A stretch of 64,000 bases of DNA, from the NCBI GenBank assembly GCA_016788705.1, contig JAEUSQ010000007.1:1-64000 (forward strand), given 5' to 3'. Shown here in pieces: positions 35,550 through 44,600 of this stretch; position 1 is the stretch's first letter; each line of letters opens with the position of its first letter. A program made the position numbers and the translations under genes. The stretch is from Bacteroidetes Order II. bacterium. Its GTDB lineage: Bacteria > Bacteroidota > Rhodothermia > Rhodothermales > UBA2364. The notes under the pieces are model-generated. The model saw only the letters and a program-made list of their open reading frames with translations. It searched no databases and had not been told where the DNA came from.

Positions 35550-38500
35550 ATGACCTCAATAAACATGAGTGGTATTCCAGATTTTTCGACTTCGGAGGTG
35601 CTGGTTTTGGCCAAACGGATTTTTGGTAGGGCGGGTGTGGTGAGGTCCTTACCTAGCTATAGAGACCAAAATTTTTGGATAGAAGCTGGGCCGGACCAAG
35701 GGGTCGTCCTTAAAATCGTCAATGCTGAAGAGCCGCTCGAAGTTATACGACTTCAACAAGCGGCCATGCAACGGGCTGTGCAGGCTGGTCTTCCATGTCC
35801 TGAAATTATCACCACCCGAAGCGGAGAACTTTGGAGTCGGGCAACGAAAAATGGCCTGCATTACTGGATTTGGTGCATGAGCCATATGCCCGGCAAGCCT
35901 ATTGCTTCCCTCTCATACCATAGCAAAACATTATTGTTTGAATGGGGCTGCACGCTGGGGGCGCTAGATAGGGCCTTAGAATCACTTGATGTCGCCTTTA
36001 TGAACCAAAAAGCGGAATGGAATTTATCTCATGCGGCCTCGGTCATTGCCGATAAACGGGGATATGTGACGGATATCCATACCAAGGAGTGGATCGAACA
36101 TGTGTTAAAGCAATATGCTGCTATTCCGCAGGAGGTTTGGGCGGGACTCCGGCAAAGCACCATCCACAATGATGCAAATGATTATAATTTACTGATAAAC
36201 CCTGCTGGGTTTTCGACCATTGAAGGCGAACAAATTAGTGCCGTGTTGGATTTTGGGGACATGGTAAAGGCACACACCATCAATGAACTTGCTATTGCTG
36301 CCGCCTATGCCTGTTTAGACAAAGCGTACCCACTACAAGTGATTGGAGAAGTTGCAAGAGGGTATCATGCCATGAATCCTCTTTCCGAAGAGGAACTTTC
36401 CGTTTTGTTTGTCTTGGTTTGTATGCGCCTCTGTGTAAGTATTTGCATGGCCGCAAAAGAACAAGCCCTCCGACCGAGCGAGGCGTACATTGGCGTTTCG
36501 CAAGCACCTATCCGTAGGACGCTCCCACGGTTGGTTTCGATCAATATGAAGACGGCAACAGCGGTTTTAAGGGTGGCTTGCGGATATCCGGCCTCGCCCA
36601 AAAAGTCTAAAGTTAAAGCTTATCTGGCTACACAAGTAGCCCAAACGCGGCGTATTCCGGTTGTTTCTGGCCTAGAGCCGGATGATGCACTGGTGATAGA
36701 CCTTGGTGTGGATAGTCATTTGGTTGCGGGGGATCCGGCACAAAATGAGGCGGTGGCGCTGGGTTCGCGCATTGCTGCCGAAATGCAAAAGCATAACAAG
36801 CGGGTGGCGGTTGGGCGCTATAATGAACCTCGTTTATTATACAATGTTTCCTTTTTTAAAACAGGGACACGCCTTACAGACGAATCTCGGACCATTCACT
36901 TGGGGATGGATTTTTTTGCTCCGGTTGGGACGATGGTTTTTGCTCCTTTAGCGGGAACCCTCCATGCTATCGCTTTTAATCCGTTGCCGCAAGACTATGG
37001 TGGTGTTGTTTTGCTTAAACACCTAACACCGGAAGGGGAAGCGTTTTATACCTTGTATGGCCACCTAAGCAAGGCATCGCTCTTGGATAAAAAAGTGGGG
37101 CAAGAAGTGTCTCCGGGCGATCCATTGGGAGAATTGGGGTCAGAGGCCGAGAATGTAGGTTGGCCGCCACACCTGCATTTTCAGGTGATGGTGGATGATT
37201 TGGGGTTAGGAACTGATTTTCCCGGCGTGGCATTGGCGTCGGAAAGGAACGTCTGGACGGAACTCTCTCCGGATCCTAATGAGATATGTGGTATTGCGCC
37301 TAAGTGCTTTCCGCCAGAAAAAGGGTCTAAGGCCGACACGTGGTCTAAGCGGCGATTGCGTCTGGGTCCTAACCTGAGTTTGGGGTATGATGAACCAATA
37401 AAAGCATTGCGCGGCTGGAAGCAATATCTGTTTGACGAAACAGGTCGGCGGTATATAGATGGCTACAACAATGTACCGCATGTAGGACATGCCCATCCTC
37501 GTGTTGTGGAAGCTGCTGGTCGGCAAATGTCCATCCTGAACACCAATACAAGATATTTGCATGATGCCATCTTGGAATACGCAGAGGCGCTGTGCAAGAC
37601 CTTGCCCGCATCGCTGTCGGTTTGTTATTTCTTAAATTCAGCGAGTGAAGCCAACGAATTGGCCCTTCGGATGGCCCGTGTGACTACCCGCCAAAAAGAT
37701 ATGATGGTACTTGATGCCGCTTATCATGGCCATACAACCAGCCTGATTGATATTTCCCCCTACAAACACAATGGGCCTGGAGGGAGTGGGCCGCCCGATT
37801 GGGTGCATACGCTGCCCTTGCCCGATCTCTTTCGGGGGGTGTATAAAGCCGAAGACGTACTGGCAGGTGAAAAATATGCACAAGCTGTTTACGCAAAAAT
37901 AGCGGAATTAAACGCCATCGGGCGAGGCGTTTGTGGTTTTATTGCCGAAACCTGCCCCAGTGTAGGCGGACAACTTTTTTTGCCAAAAGGATATTTAAGC
38001 ACGGTTTATCGGGCCATTCGTGAAGCAGGTGGGGTGTGTATCGCAGATGAAGTACAAACCGGATTGGGGCGTATTGGGACGCACTTTTGGGCATTCGAGG
38101 CACATGGTGTCGTGCCAGATATGGTAATCATGGGCAAGCCTTTAGGAAATGGCCATCCGATTGGCGCGCTCGTTACAACGCCCGAAATTGCAACAGCATT
38201 CCACAATGGGATGGAGTTTTTTAGTACATTTGGTGGGAACCCCGTTTCGTGTGTGGTGGGGCGAGAGGTGTTGAAAGTGGTACAGGAAGAAAACTGGATG
38301 GCCCATGCAAAACTAGTGGGGGATCGGTTGTGGGAGCAACTACGGACACTGCAATCGGGTTTTCCGATCATCGGGGATGTACGTGGTTCGGGTTTGTTTG
38401 GTGGCGTAGAATTGGTTCGGGATGAATTACTAACGCCCGCAGACCGTGAAGCACAATATGTGGTAAACCGAATGCGCGCACATGGCATTTTGATTGGTAC

Positions 38501-38624
38501 GGATGGGCCTTTTCATAATGTTGTTAAAATTCGTCCTCCAATGCCTTTTGATCAATCAAATGCAGATTTATTGGTGGATCGGCTTGGCCAGATTTTGCAT
38601 GAGTTGGATTCTGTAAGACCATAA
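35550..38624 (+). CDS. Three-domain fusion: APH-type kinase, M23 peptidase, class III aminotransferase
   Basis: 1024 residues. Residues about 30-330 form a choline/aminoglycoside-kinase fold with HNDANDYN (206-213) and LDFGDM, the catalytic Asp and metal-binding Asp. Residues about 425-590 form an M23 LytM-like domain with H450-x3-D454 and H541-L-H543 zinc ligands. The rest (about 610-1024) is a fold-type I PLP enzyme with Lys863 in MGKPLGNG. In animals the kinase and the lyase parts are separate proteins that phosphorylate and then degrade hydroxylysine or phosphoethanolamine, and kinase-lyase fusions are known in bacteria. The same two-step chemistry is inferred here; the role of the M23 part is unknown, and it may be structural. 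ATG 35565 is another possible start. Confidence 0.88.
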   Translation: MTSINMSGIPDFSTSEVLVLAKRIFGRAGVVRSLPSYRDQNFWIEAGPDQGVVLKIVNAEEPLEVIRLQQAAMQRAVQAGLPCPEIITTRSGELWSRATKNGLHYWIWCMSHMPGKPIASLSYHSKTLLFEWGCTLGALDRALESLDVAFMNQKAEWNLSHAASVIADKRGYVTDIHTKEWIEHVLKQYAAIPQEVWAGLRQSTIHNDANDYNLLINPAGFSTIEGEQISAVLDFGDMVKAHTINELAIAAAYACLDKAYPLQVIGEVARGYHAMNPLSEEELSVLFVLVCMRLCVSICMAAKEQALRPSEAYIGVSQAPIRRTLPRLVSINMKTATAVLRVACGYPASPKKSKVKAYLATQVAQTRRIPVVSGLEPDDALVIDLGVDSHLVAGDPAQNEAVALGSRIAAEMQKHNKRVAVGRYNEPRLLYNVSFFKTGTRLTDESRTIHLGMDFFAPVGTMVFAPLAGTLHAIAFNPLPQDYGGVVLLKHLTPEGEAFYTLYGHLSKASLLDKKVGQEVSPGDPLGELGSEAENVGWPPHLHFQVMVDDLGLGTDFPGVALASERNVWTELSPDPNEICGIAPKCFPPEKGSKADTWSKRRLRLGPNLSLGYDEPIKALRGWKQYLFDETGRRYIDGYNNVPHVGHAHPRVVEAAGRQMSILNTNTRYLHDAILEYAEALCKTLPASLSVCYFLNSASEANELALRMARVTTRQKDMMVLDAAYHGHTTSLIDISPYKHNGPGGSGPPDWVHTLPLPDLFRGVYKAEDVLAGEKYAQAVYAKIAELNAIGRGVCGFIAETCPSVGGQLFLPKGYLSTVYRAIREAGGVCIADEVQTGLGRIGTHFWAFEAHGVVPDMVIMGKPLGNGHPIGALVTTPEIATAFHNGMEFFSTFGGNPVSCVVGREVLKVVQEENWMAHAKLVGDRLWEQLRTLQSGFPIIGDVRGSGLFGGVELVRDELLTPADREAQYVVNRMRAHGILIGTDGPFHNVVKIRPPMPFDQSNADLLVDRLGQILHELDSVRP

Positions 38625-38713
38625 AGTGGAGGTCTTGTGCTGCTTCGGTCATGGGTAGATAAGAGGGATTGGGTTTCCTATACTGGTTGTTTGCCTATAC
38701 ATTGATACCCCAA

Positions 38714-39874
38714 TTAACCGTTTGCTTTACGGCTCATGCGGTCTAAAATCCGGACGAGGGCCAGAACGGCGGCTTCTATATGGGCTAAGGTGGTATGCTT
38801 TCCGAAAGAAAAACGAATGGTGGCAGCGGCTGTTTTTTCGGGCACGCCCATTGCCCGGAGAACATGGCTGGGTTCAACGGCGCCGCTGGTACAAGCGGAG
38901 CCACTGGAGACCATAAACCCTGCCAAATCCATATTTAGTAACAACATTTCGCCGTCTATTGGTTCATCGTTTAAAGGCGGGAAGGAAAGATTTAGAATAT
39001 GGGGCGAGGTAGGTGTTCCGTCTTGCGGCGTGTTCCAGACATACCTACCTGCCAGATAAACTTCCAATTGATTAATCAGATGCGCCTTAAGGGTTGCTAA
39101 ATAGCGTAGGTGCTCTTCGGCTTCGGCAATCGTTTGTTCAAAAGCTGTGACCAAGCCGACAACTTGTGCAACGGCTTCTGTACCGCCGCGTCGCCTCCGT
39201 TCTTGTGCGCCGCCTTCCATCAAGGTGGTTTCAATGGAGGTTCCTGTGCGAATATATAAGGCCCCTGCCCCTTTGGGGCCATACACCTTGTGTGCAGAGA
39301 ATGAACACATATCCACCCCCAAGGCATCCATTCTTGGTTGGAACAGCGCCGCTTGAACGGCATCTGTATGACATAGAATCCCTTTTTTACGGCAAATCTC
39401 GGCTATTTTATGAATTGGAGAAACCGTCCCCAATTCGTTGTTTACATACATTACCGAGACGAGCCGCGTATTGGGTTGCAAGGCATCCTCCACCTGTTTT
39501 GCCGTGACGCTTCCGTTGGGATGAGGCTGCAAAAAAGTGACTTCAACCCCTTGTTTCTGAAGAGATTTGGCGGGCTCCAGAATCGCTTCGTGTTCTGCAA
39601 ACGTGGTGATAAAATGGTCTCCAACTTTAAGCGTTCCTTTAAGCGCTAAATTGTTCGATTCTGTAGCACCACTGGTAAAGACCACTTCACCTTCTTCAGC
39701 ACCAATAAGGCGTGCAAACCGCTGGCGGGCATCTTCGATGGCAAACCGCGCCGTCCGACCCAAACGATGTACCGAAGAGGCATTCCCATATTCCGAGGTA
39801 AGGTAGGGCATCATCGCCTCCAGAACAGAGGGGGCGAGTGGCGTAGTGGCTGCATGGTCTAGATACACGGGCAT
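38714..39874 (-). CDS. Cysteine desulfurase (NifS/IscS type)
   Basis: 386 residues. MPVYLDHAATTPLAPSVLEA at the N-terminus, FTSGATESNNLALKG, the PLP lysine in SFSAHKVYGPKGAGALY and the active-site cysteine in VSSGSACTSGAVEPSHVL identify the class I (short loop) family. It removes sulfur from cysteine for Fe-S clusters or tRNA thiolation. No iscU or other Fe-S genes are next to it; thiolation via MnmA-type partners elsewhere is possible. Follows serS by 17 nt in the same direction. Confidence 0.95.
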   Translation of the reverse strand: MPVYLDHAATTPLAPSVLEAMMPYLTSEYGNASSVHRLGRTARFAIEDARQRFARLIGAEEGEVVFTSGATESNNLALKGTLKVGDHFITTFAEHEAILEPAKSLQKQGVEVTFLQPHPNGSVTAKQVEDALQPNTRLVSVMYVNNELGTVSPIHKIAEICRKKGILCHTDAVQAALFQPRMDALGVDMCSFSAHKVYGPKGAGALYIRTGTSIETTLMEGGAQERRRRGGTEAVAQVVGLVTAFEQTIAEAEEHLRYLATLKAHLINQLEVYLAGRYVWNTPQDGTPTSPHILNLSFPPLNDEPIDGEMLLLNMDLAGFMVSSGSACTSGAVEPSHVLRAMGVPEKTAAATIRFSFGKHTTLAHIEAAVLALVRILDRMSRKANG

Positions 39875-39891
39875 AGGCGCGGTTTTTTAAC

Positions 39892-41175
39892 TTATGAATC
39901 GATTACATCGAATCCGGCATAGGGAATCAAGGCTTCTGGCAACCGAATGCTACCATTGGGTTGTTGGCCATTTTCCAAAAGGGCGGCAACAATGCGCGGG
40001 AGGGCGAGTCCGCTACCATTGAGAGTATGGACAAATTGGGGTTTTTTGGCGCCTGGCGAACGAAAGCGAATATTAGCCCTGCGTGCCTGAAAGGTCTCGA
40101 AGTTGGACACCGAAGAGACTTCGAGCCAGCGTGCCTGTGCTCCACTCCACACCTCAAGATCATATTTTTTGGTTTGCGTAAAACCGAGATCGCCGGTACA
40201 CATCAACAGGCGATGATAGGGCAATTCTAGTTTTTGTAAAGCGGTTTCGGCATTTTCGCGGATGCCTTCTAGGTGTTGATAACTGGTTTCGGGATGAACA
40301 AATCGTACCAATTCTACTTTATCGAACTGATGGAGGCGGTTGAGGCCCCGAACGTCTTTGCCATAGCTGCCTGCTTCACGCCGGAAACACGGGGTATAGG
40401 CACAGTATAAAAGGGGTAATTGGCTTTCTTCTAAGATCTCGTCACGGAGGAAATTGGTAACCGGGACCTCGGCAGTAGGAACCATAAAGAAGCGATCGAG
40501 GGTGGCTTCATACATCTGGCCTTCTTTGTCGGGCAATTGCCCTGTCCCGATGCCACTGGCTTCATTGATCATCAGTGGCGGCTGAATCTCGGTATAACCC
40601 CCTTCATTTACCGCTAAATCCAAGAAGAAATTGATAAGGGCGCGTTGTAGGCGGGCCCCTTTCCCGATATAAAATGGAAATCCTGCGCCCGTAACTTTGG
40701 AGCCACGTTCAAAATCTATAAGGTTGTGTTTGGCTGCCAGTTCCCAGTGAGGCAATGCAGGGAAGCCAAAAACGGGCTTCTCGCCCCATTCAAATACCAC
40801 TTGATTACCGCTTTCATCACGACCAATCGGGACGTCGGGATGAGGAATATTGGGGATTTCGAGCAATAACTGCTGCCGTTCCACTTCCATAGACCGTGCC
40901 CAGTCTTCTATTTCTTTGATGTGGGCTTTTAGGGTAGCAGTTTCTTGGCGTGCGGCTTCAGCTGCTTCTTTTTTTCCACTGCGCATTAGGTCTCCAATAC
41001 TTTTAGAGCGCGCATTGAGGGTGGCTTGTACCTCTTGTAGCTTCGTGAGGGTCTCGCGCCACTCCAGATCAAGGACAAGCAATTTGTCCACCACTTCGGT
41101 TGTGCCTGCGTTCTTCTGAACGATGGCTTCTTTTACACGTTCCGGATTTTCCCGGATGATTTGAATGTCTAACAT
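39892..41175 (-). CDS. serS: Seryl-tRNA synthetase
   Basis: 427 residues, usual for SerRS. The N-terminal coiled-coil arm that grips tRNA-Ser (about 28-105, EWRETLTKLQEVQATLNARS) precedes the class II core. Motif 2 is CFRREAGSYGKDVRGLNRLH and motif 3 is GSGLALPRIVAALLENGQ. It charges tRNA-Ser. Located between an RfbD-like reductase gene and the desulfurase gene. Confidence 0.98.
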   Translation of the reverse strand: MLDIQIIRENPERVKEAIVQKNAGTTEVVDKLLVLDLEWRETLTKLQEVQATLNARSKSIGDLMRSGKKEAAEAARQETATLKAHIKEIEDWARSMEVERQQLLLEIPNIPHPDVPIGRDESGNQVVFEWGEKPVFGFPALPHWELAAKHNLIDFERGSKVTGAGFPFYIGKGARLQRALINFFLDLAVNEGGYTEIQPPLMINEASGIGTGQLPDKEGQMYEATLDRFFMVPTAEVPVTNFLRDEILEESQLPLLYCAYTPCFRREAGSYGKDVRGLNRLHQFDKVELVRFVHPETSYQHLEGIRENAETALQKLELPYHRLLMCTGDLGFTQTKKYDLEVWSGAQARWLEVSSVSNFETFQARRANIRFRSPGAKKPQFVHTLNGSGLALPRIVAALLENGQQPNGSIRLPEALIPYAGFDVIDS

Positions 41176-41235
41176 GACGTTGTCAGGTTGCTTATTGAGG
41201 GCAATCCAGTTAGGATGGCTTGATTCCAGGTTAAT

Positions 41236-42183
41236 TTAGGCGCCGTCGGTCTCTGTTCGTAATACCGCATCCCGTTTAATCAGGTCCTGAATGTTGTGTG
41301 GGATCGGTTTAGGTTTATATCCGATTTCAGATTCTGCTTTCAAAATAAGCAGTCCGGATTTTAGCGGTCGTTTGGCGGGTTGGGTGAACGCATTGCTATT
41401 GGTCGGTTCAATTAGGTTGGGATCGAACCCAAGTGTTTGTGCAATGGTTTGTCCAAAATCAAAAATCGAGATCATCTCACGTCCGGCAATATTCCAAACC
41501 CCTGCTTTCCGAAAGCGGATCAACCGTTCAATGCCCTCTGCTAGGTCATGGACATAAGTGGGGGTTCGCCATTGATCGGTCACCAATCGGACGTTTTTGC
41601 CTGCGTCCAATTGCTCGATGAGCCAAGTAGCAATATTGGGCCGGATGAGTTTGTGTCCAGTTCCATAAACCAAGATCGTGCGGACAAGTGCCCACTGATC
41701 GTTTTTAAGGGTTCTGACGGCATTTTCTGCCGCCAATTTGGTTCGCCCATAATACGAAAGGGGGTTTGGCCGAGCCTTCTCGCTATAAGGTCCATTTTCT
41801 CCGTCAAAGATGAAATCCGTAGAAAGGTGGACGAGTCGTGTTCCAAATGCTCGGCAGAGGCGTACCAATTGCTCGACAGCTCCCACATTGAGTTGCCAGC
41901 ACATGTCTCGTTGTGTTTCGCAGGCGTCCACCATCGTCATCGCGGCACAATGTACCACCACATCGGGAGCAAAATCTATAAATATATGCCGCATTTCTTC
42001 CGTTTCCAGAATGTCCATAGGGATGTAGCCACAGGATTGGTGGCGGAGTTTTGCGGTTTGGTCGCGGGAGGTAGCCAGTACGTCGTAGATTGGTTGGTGA
42101 GACAAAAGCTCCACTAGGGCCTGCCCCAGCAAGCCGTTTGCACCCGTAATCAAGATTCGACGATATTTTGGCAATTCAAACAT
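41236..42183 (-). CDS. NAD-dependent epimerase/dehydratase, RfbD-like
   Basis: 315 residues. The Rossmann motif LITGANGLLGQALVELLS (Gly-x-x-Gly-x-x-Gly) starts at residue 11. The catalytic SYYGRTKLAAENA (Tyr-x3-Lys, with upstream Ser/Thr in LSTDFIFDGENGPYSE) fits the extended SDR branch of dTDP-4-dehydrorhamnose reductase and relatives. The exact sugar or lipid substrate is not shown: no rhamnose biosynthesis neighbours are present. Its start lies inside the 3' end of the thioesterase gene (8-nt overlap). Confidence 0.8.
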   Translation of the reverse strand: MFELPKYRRILITGANGLLGQALVELLSHQPIYDVLATSRDQTAKLRHQSCGYIPMDILETEEMRHIFIDFAPDVVVHCAAMTMVDACETQRDMCWQLNVGAVEQLVRLCRAFGTRLVHLSTDFIFDGENGPYSEKARPNPLSYYGRTKLAAENAVRTLKNDQWALVRTILVYGTGHKLIRPNIATWLIEQLDAGKNVRLVTDQWRTPTYVHDLAEGIERLIRFRKAGVWNIAGREMISIFDFGQTIAQTLGFDPNLIEPTNSNAFTQPAKRPLKSGLLILKAESEIGYKPKPIPHNIQDLIKRDAVLRTETDGA

Positions 42184-42799
42184 CGGCTTTGTTTACGTTT
42201 TCCAACAAAAACTGGGTGAGTTCGTGCGCATCCGAAACTTTTAGTCTTCCGGCCAGCACCAAGCGCAACTGACGGCGTCTTTCAGCGGCTTCCCATCGGC
42301 CTTGTTCTTCCGAGGTGTCGGGCAATAAGGCAGGTACCGTTGTTGGCCGTAATTCTTCATCAATGGCGACCATCGTATAAAAAGCGCGGTTCGAGGCGGT
42401 TTTTCGGCTCGTTCGCGGGTTTTCGGCCCAGACATTAATCTCCACTTCCATCGAGGAACGGAAGGAACGGTTCACATGCCCGACCAAGGTGACAATGTCG
42501 CCCAACTTAATGGGAGATGAAAACTCGACGTGATCCACCGAAGCCGTCACGACCGTTCGGTTGCTATGCCGCTGCGCCACAACGCCGGCACACATATCCA
42601 TCAGGTAGAGCAATTGCCCACCCATCATATTGCCCAGTGTATTGGTGTGATTGGGCAAAACAATTTGCGACATCTCGGTGTGCGAGGCCGCCACATTTTT
42701 GGTAGGCATCATGTGGTAAGGGTTAATAAAGACCTGTTTAGGAAGCCGCATTTTGGGGTAAGGTAAGGATTTTGCGGGCTTCTTGGCCGATCTTGTCAC
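42176..42799 (-). CDS. Acyl-CoA thioesterase, YciA/hotdog type
   Basis: 207 residues. A hotdog-fold core lies in residues about 40-165: HTEMSQIVLPNHTNTLGNMM, GGQLLYLMDMCAGVVAQRHS, VTASVDHVEFSSPIKLGDIV. The conserved Asn/Asp pattern of the acyl-CoA hydrolase family (BACH/YciA) is present. It cleaves acyl-CoA thioesters. The first 30 residues (basic, Pro-rich) are not needed for the fold, so ATG 42712 is a possible alternative start. Cotranscribed with the overlapping RfbD-like gene. Confidence 0.88.
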   Translation of the reverse strand: MTRSAKKPAKSLPYPKMRLPKQVFINPYHMMPTKNVAASHTEMSQIVLPNHTNTLGNMMGGQLLYLMDMCAGVVAQRHSNRTVVTASVDHVEFSSPIKLGDIVTLVGHVNRSFRSSMEVEINVWAENPRTSRKTASNRAFYTMVAIDEELRPTTVPALLPDTSEEQGRWEAAERRRQLRLVLAGRLKVSDAHELTQFLLENVNKADV

Positions 42800-42822
42800 G
42801 TTTTTAGTGAAAGAACGAGGAA

Positions 42823-44544
42823 TCAGTAATAGGGTAGAACAGCATCCAGCGCTGCTTGGTTAATCTGGGCCGCCGCTGGTATGTAGTTGGTTGGTAGGGC
42901 CGCCATATGGGCAATCATTCGTTTTTGGGCCTGCATTAGGGCGGGTAACTGGGGTTGGATGTCTTCAAATTTCTGAATACGTGGCAGGCGTTGTTTGGCG
43001 CGGAGGATCCAGAACTGGCCCTTGTGTGGAAAAGGTCCTTGTATGCCTGTCCAGTCATTGGTGACCCGGAGCGTGGGCACAGGCCATGTTGGAATTTCTT
43101 GATCTTGTACCCAAAAATCTTGGGGAGCAATGCCGTCTAATGGTCGAAGGGATTTTTCGGCCATTAGACGGCGCAAGGTTTGCCAAACCGACGCACTATC
43201 CGGAAAAGCCCATGCTTCTACCTGCGTGATGAGGCCGTCCCGAAATAAAGTTGTTTTAAACTGTTCATAAAAAGCGCGTTCGTACCGTGACAAACGCAAG
43301 GTGTCCGAAACTGCCGAAAGAGTTGCATAATATCGTGCCGTATATTGGGCAATTTCGGTTTGTAGGGATACATAGGCATCATGATTCGGTATTTTACTTT
43401 GGGCAATTTCGGTTAGGATGGCATCTCGGATGGTGATTTCTAGCGCTTGCCGGAGGTCTTTCCGCCAATAGGGGGCCGGTACATCTGGTAGAAAGGCCAG
43501 AAAATCCGATACACGGAAAGGCTTACCAGATATGGTGGCTAAAATCGCTTGTGGATTCAGACGGGGTGCTTTTAGGGTGGGTACTTCTTGTTGTGCCACC
43601 ACCAAACCTTCGGGGGTATTGAGGCGTTCTGAATAGGGCGCGATCAATGGCCACAAGGGTTCTAATTCGTGTAAATAGATATGGAGGCGATGGGCTGTTA
43701 AAATAGATTTAAGATGGAGAGATGCGGCCTCGGTATATCTTCGGTTGCGCCACTCAAAAGCAAGTTTTTCCTTTTCTCGGAGAAATGACGTTTCGTCGAG
43801 GGCAATGTCTTCCCGCCGCTCGATGAGGCGAAATAGGTGCCAACCATTGAGGGATGCCACAGGGGTGGAAGTTTCTAAGGGTTTTAAGCGATATACCGCC
43901 TCCTCTGGTGCCAAATCCAAATCATTCCAATGAATCCATCCCATTTCTCCCGCTTTTTCAGGTTCTGGGATGCCGTATTTCTGCATTGAGGTACGTGCAA
44001 GTGCATTAAAATCGGCCCCAGCCTGCAACTGGGCGTATAGTGAATCTATCTCGCGACGGGTTTGTCCATAAATCTGCTGGAGCCGTAGGTGGGTCTTGTA
44101 TTTGATAAACGCATCATAAAGTTGTGCGGCAGTGGGCTGAGGAATAGTGTCTAATAGCGTGCGCTCTAAATAACGTTGCCGGCGTGAAAAATTAACTTGT
44201 CGGTTTATGTATAATTGTACGCGTTGTGATTGGTCTAATCCGCTTCGTTTTCCCCATTCTCCAATGATGCTACGCTCTAGCATTTTATAAGCATAGGCTC
44301 TTCTGGATGCGGGGGTGTCGCGTCCGGGAGACTGTATCATAAAAAGACTGTATTCATCTTTAAAATGTTGCTTATGAATGCCGATATTCTGCCAGTATAT
44401 TACTAAATCATCTTTTTGAGCATGTATCGCATGGATAGAATTGAATAGAAGAAAAAAAGTTAACCAAGTTAAGCGCTTGAACGAATATATGAAGATTAAA
44501 TGATGATGATTGTTTTTTGAATTTAAATTAGGAATCATTGTCAT
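42823..44544 (-). CDS. Periplasmic parvulin-type peptidyl-prolyl isomerase
   Basis: 573 residues. An unusually long N-region (about 25 residues, with HHHH) precedes a hydrophobic segment (about 30-42, signal peptide ending HAIHAQ). A parvulin rotamase domain fits about residues 150-240 (HLRLQQIYGQTRREIDSLYA, DFNALARTS and GEMGWI). The remaining helical regions resemble SurA/PpiC-type chaperones that help fold outer membrane proteins. A start at ATG 44538 would remove two residues. First gene of a leftward series and divergent from the surface module at 44601, whose barrels it could help assemble (inference). Confidence 0.8.
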   Translation of the reverse strand: MTMIPNLNSKNNHHHLIFIYSFKRLTWLTFFLLFNSIHAIHAQKDDLVIYWQNIGIHKQHFKDEYSLFMIQSPGRDTPASRRAYAYKMLERSIIGEWGKRSGLDQSQRVQLYINRQVNFSRRQRYLERTLLDTIPQPTAAQLYDAFIKYKTHLRLQQIYGQTRREIDSLYAQLQAGADFNALARTSMQKYGIPEPEKAGEMGWIHWNDLDLAPEEAVYRLKPLETSTPVASLNGWHLFRLIERREDIALDETSFLREKEKLAFEWRNRRYTEAASLHLKSILTAHRLHIYLHELEPLWPLIAPYSERLNTPEGLVVAQQEVPTLKAPRLNPQAILATISGKPFRVSDFLAFLPDVPAPYWRKDLRQALEITIRDAILTEIAQSKIPNHDAYVSLQTEIAQYTARYYATLSAVSDTLRLSRYERAFYEQFKTTLFRDGLITQVEAWAFPDSASVWQTLRRLMAEKSLRPLDGIAPQDFWVQDQEIPTWPVPTLRVTNDWTGIQGPFPHKGQFWILRAKQRLPRIQKFEDIQPQLPALMQAQKRMIAHMAALPTNYIPAAAQINQAALDAVLPYY

Positions 44545-44600
44545 CTTGCTTAATTGGGCGATGAATCGTTAAAAATAACTCTTTTCCTTTCACCCAAATC

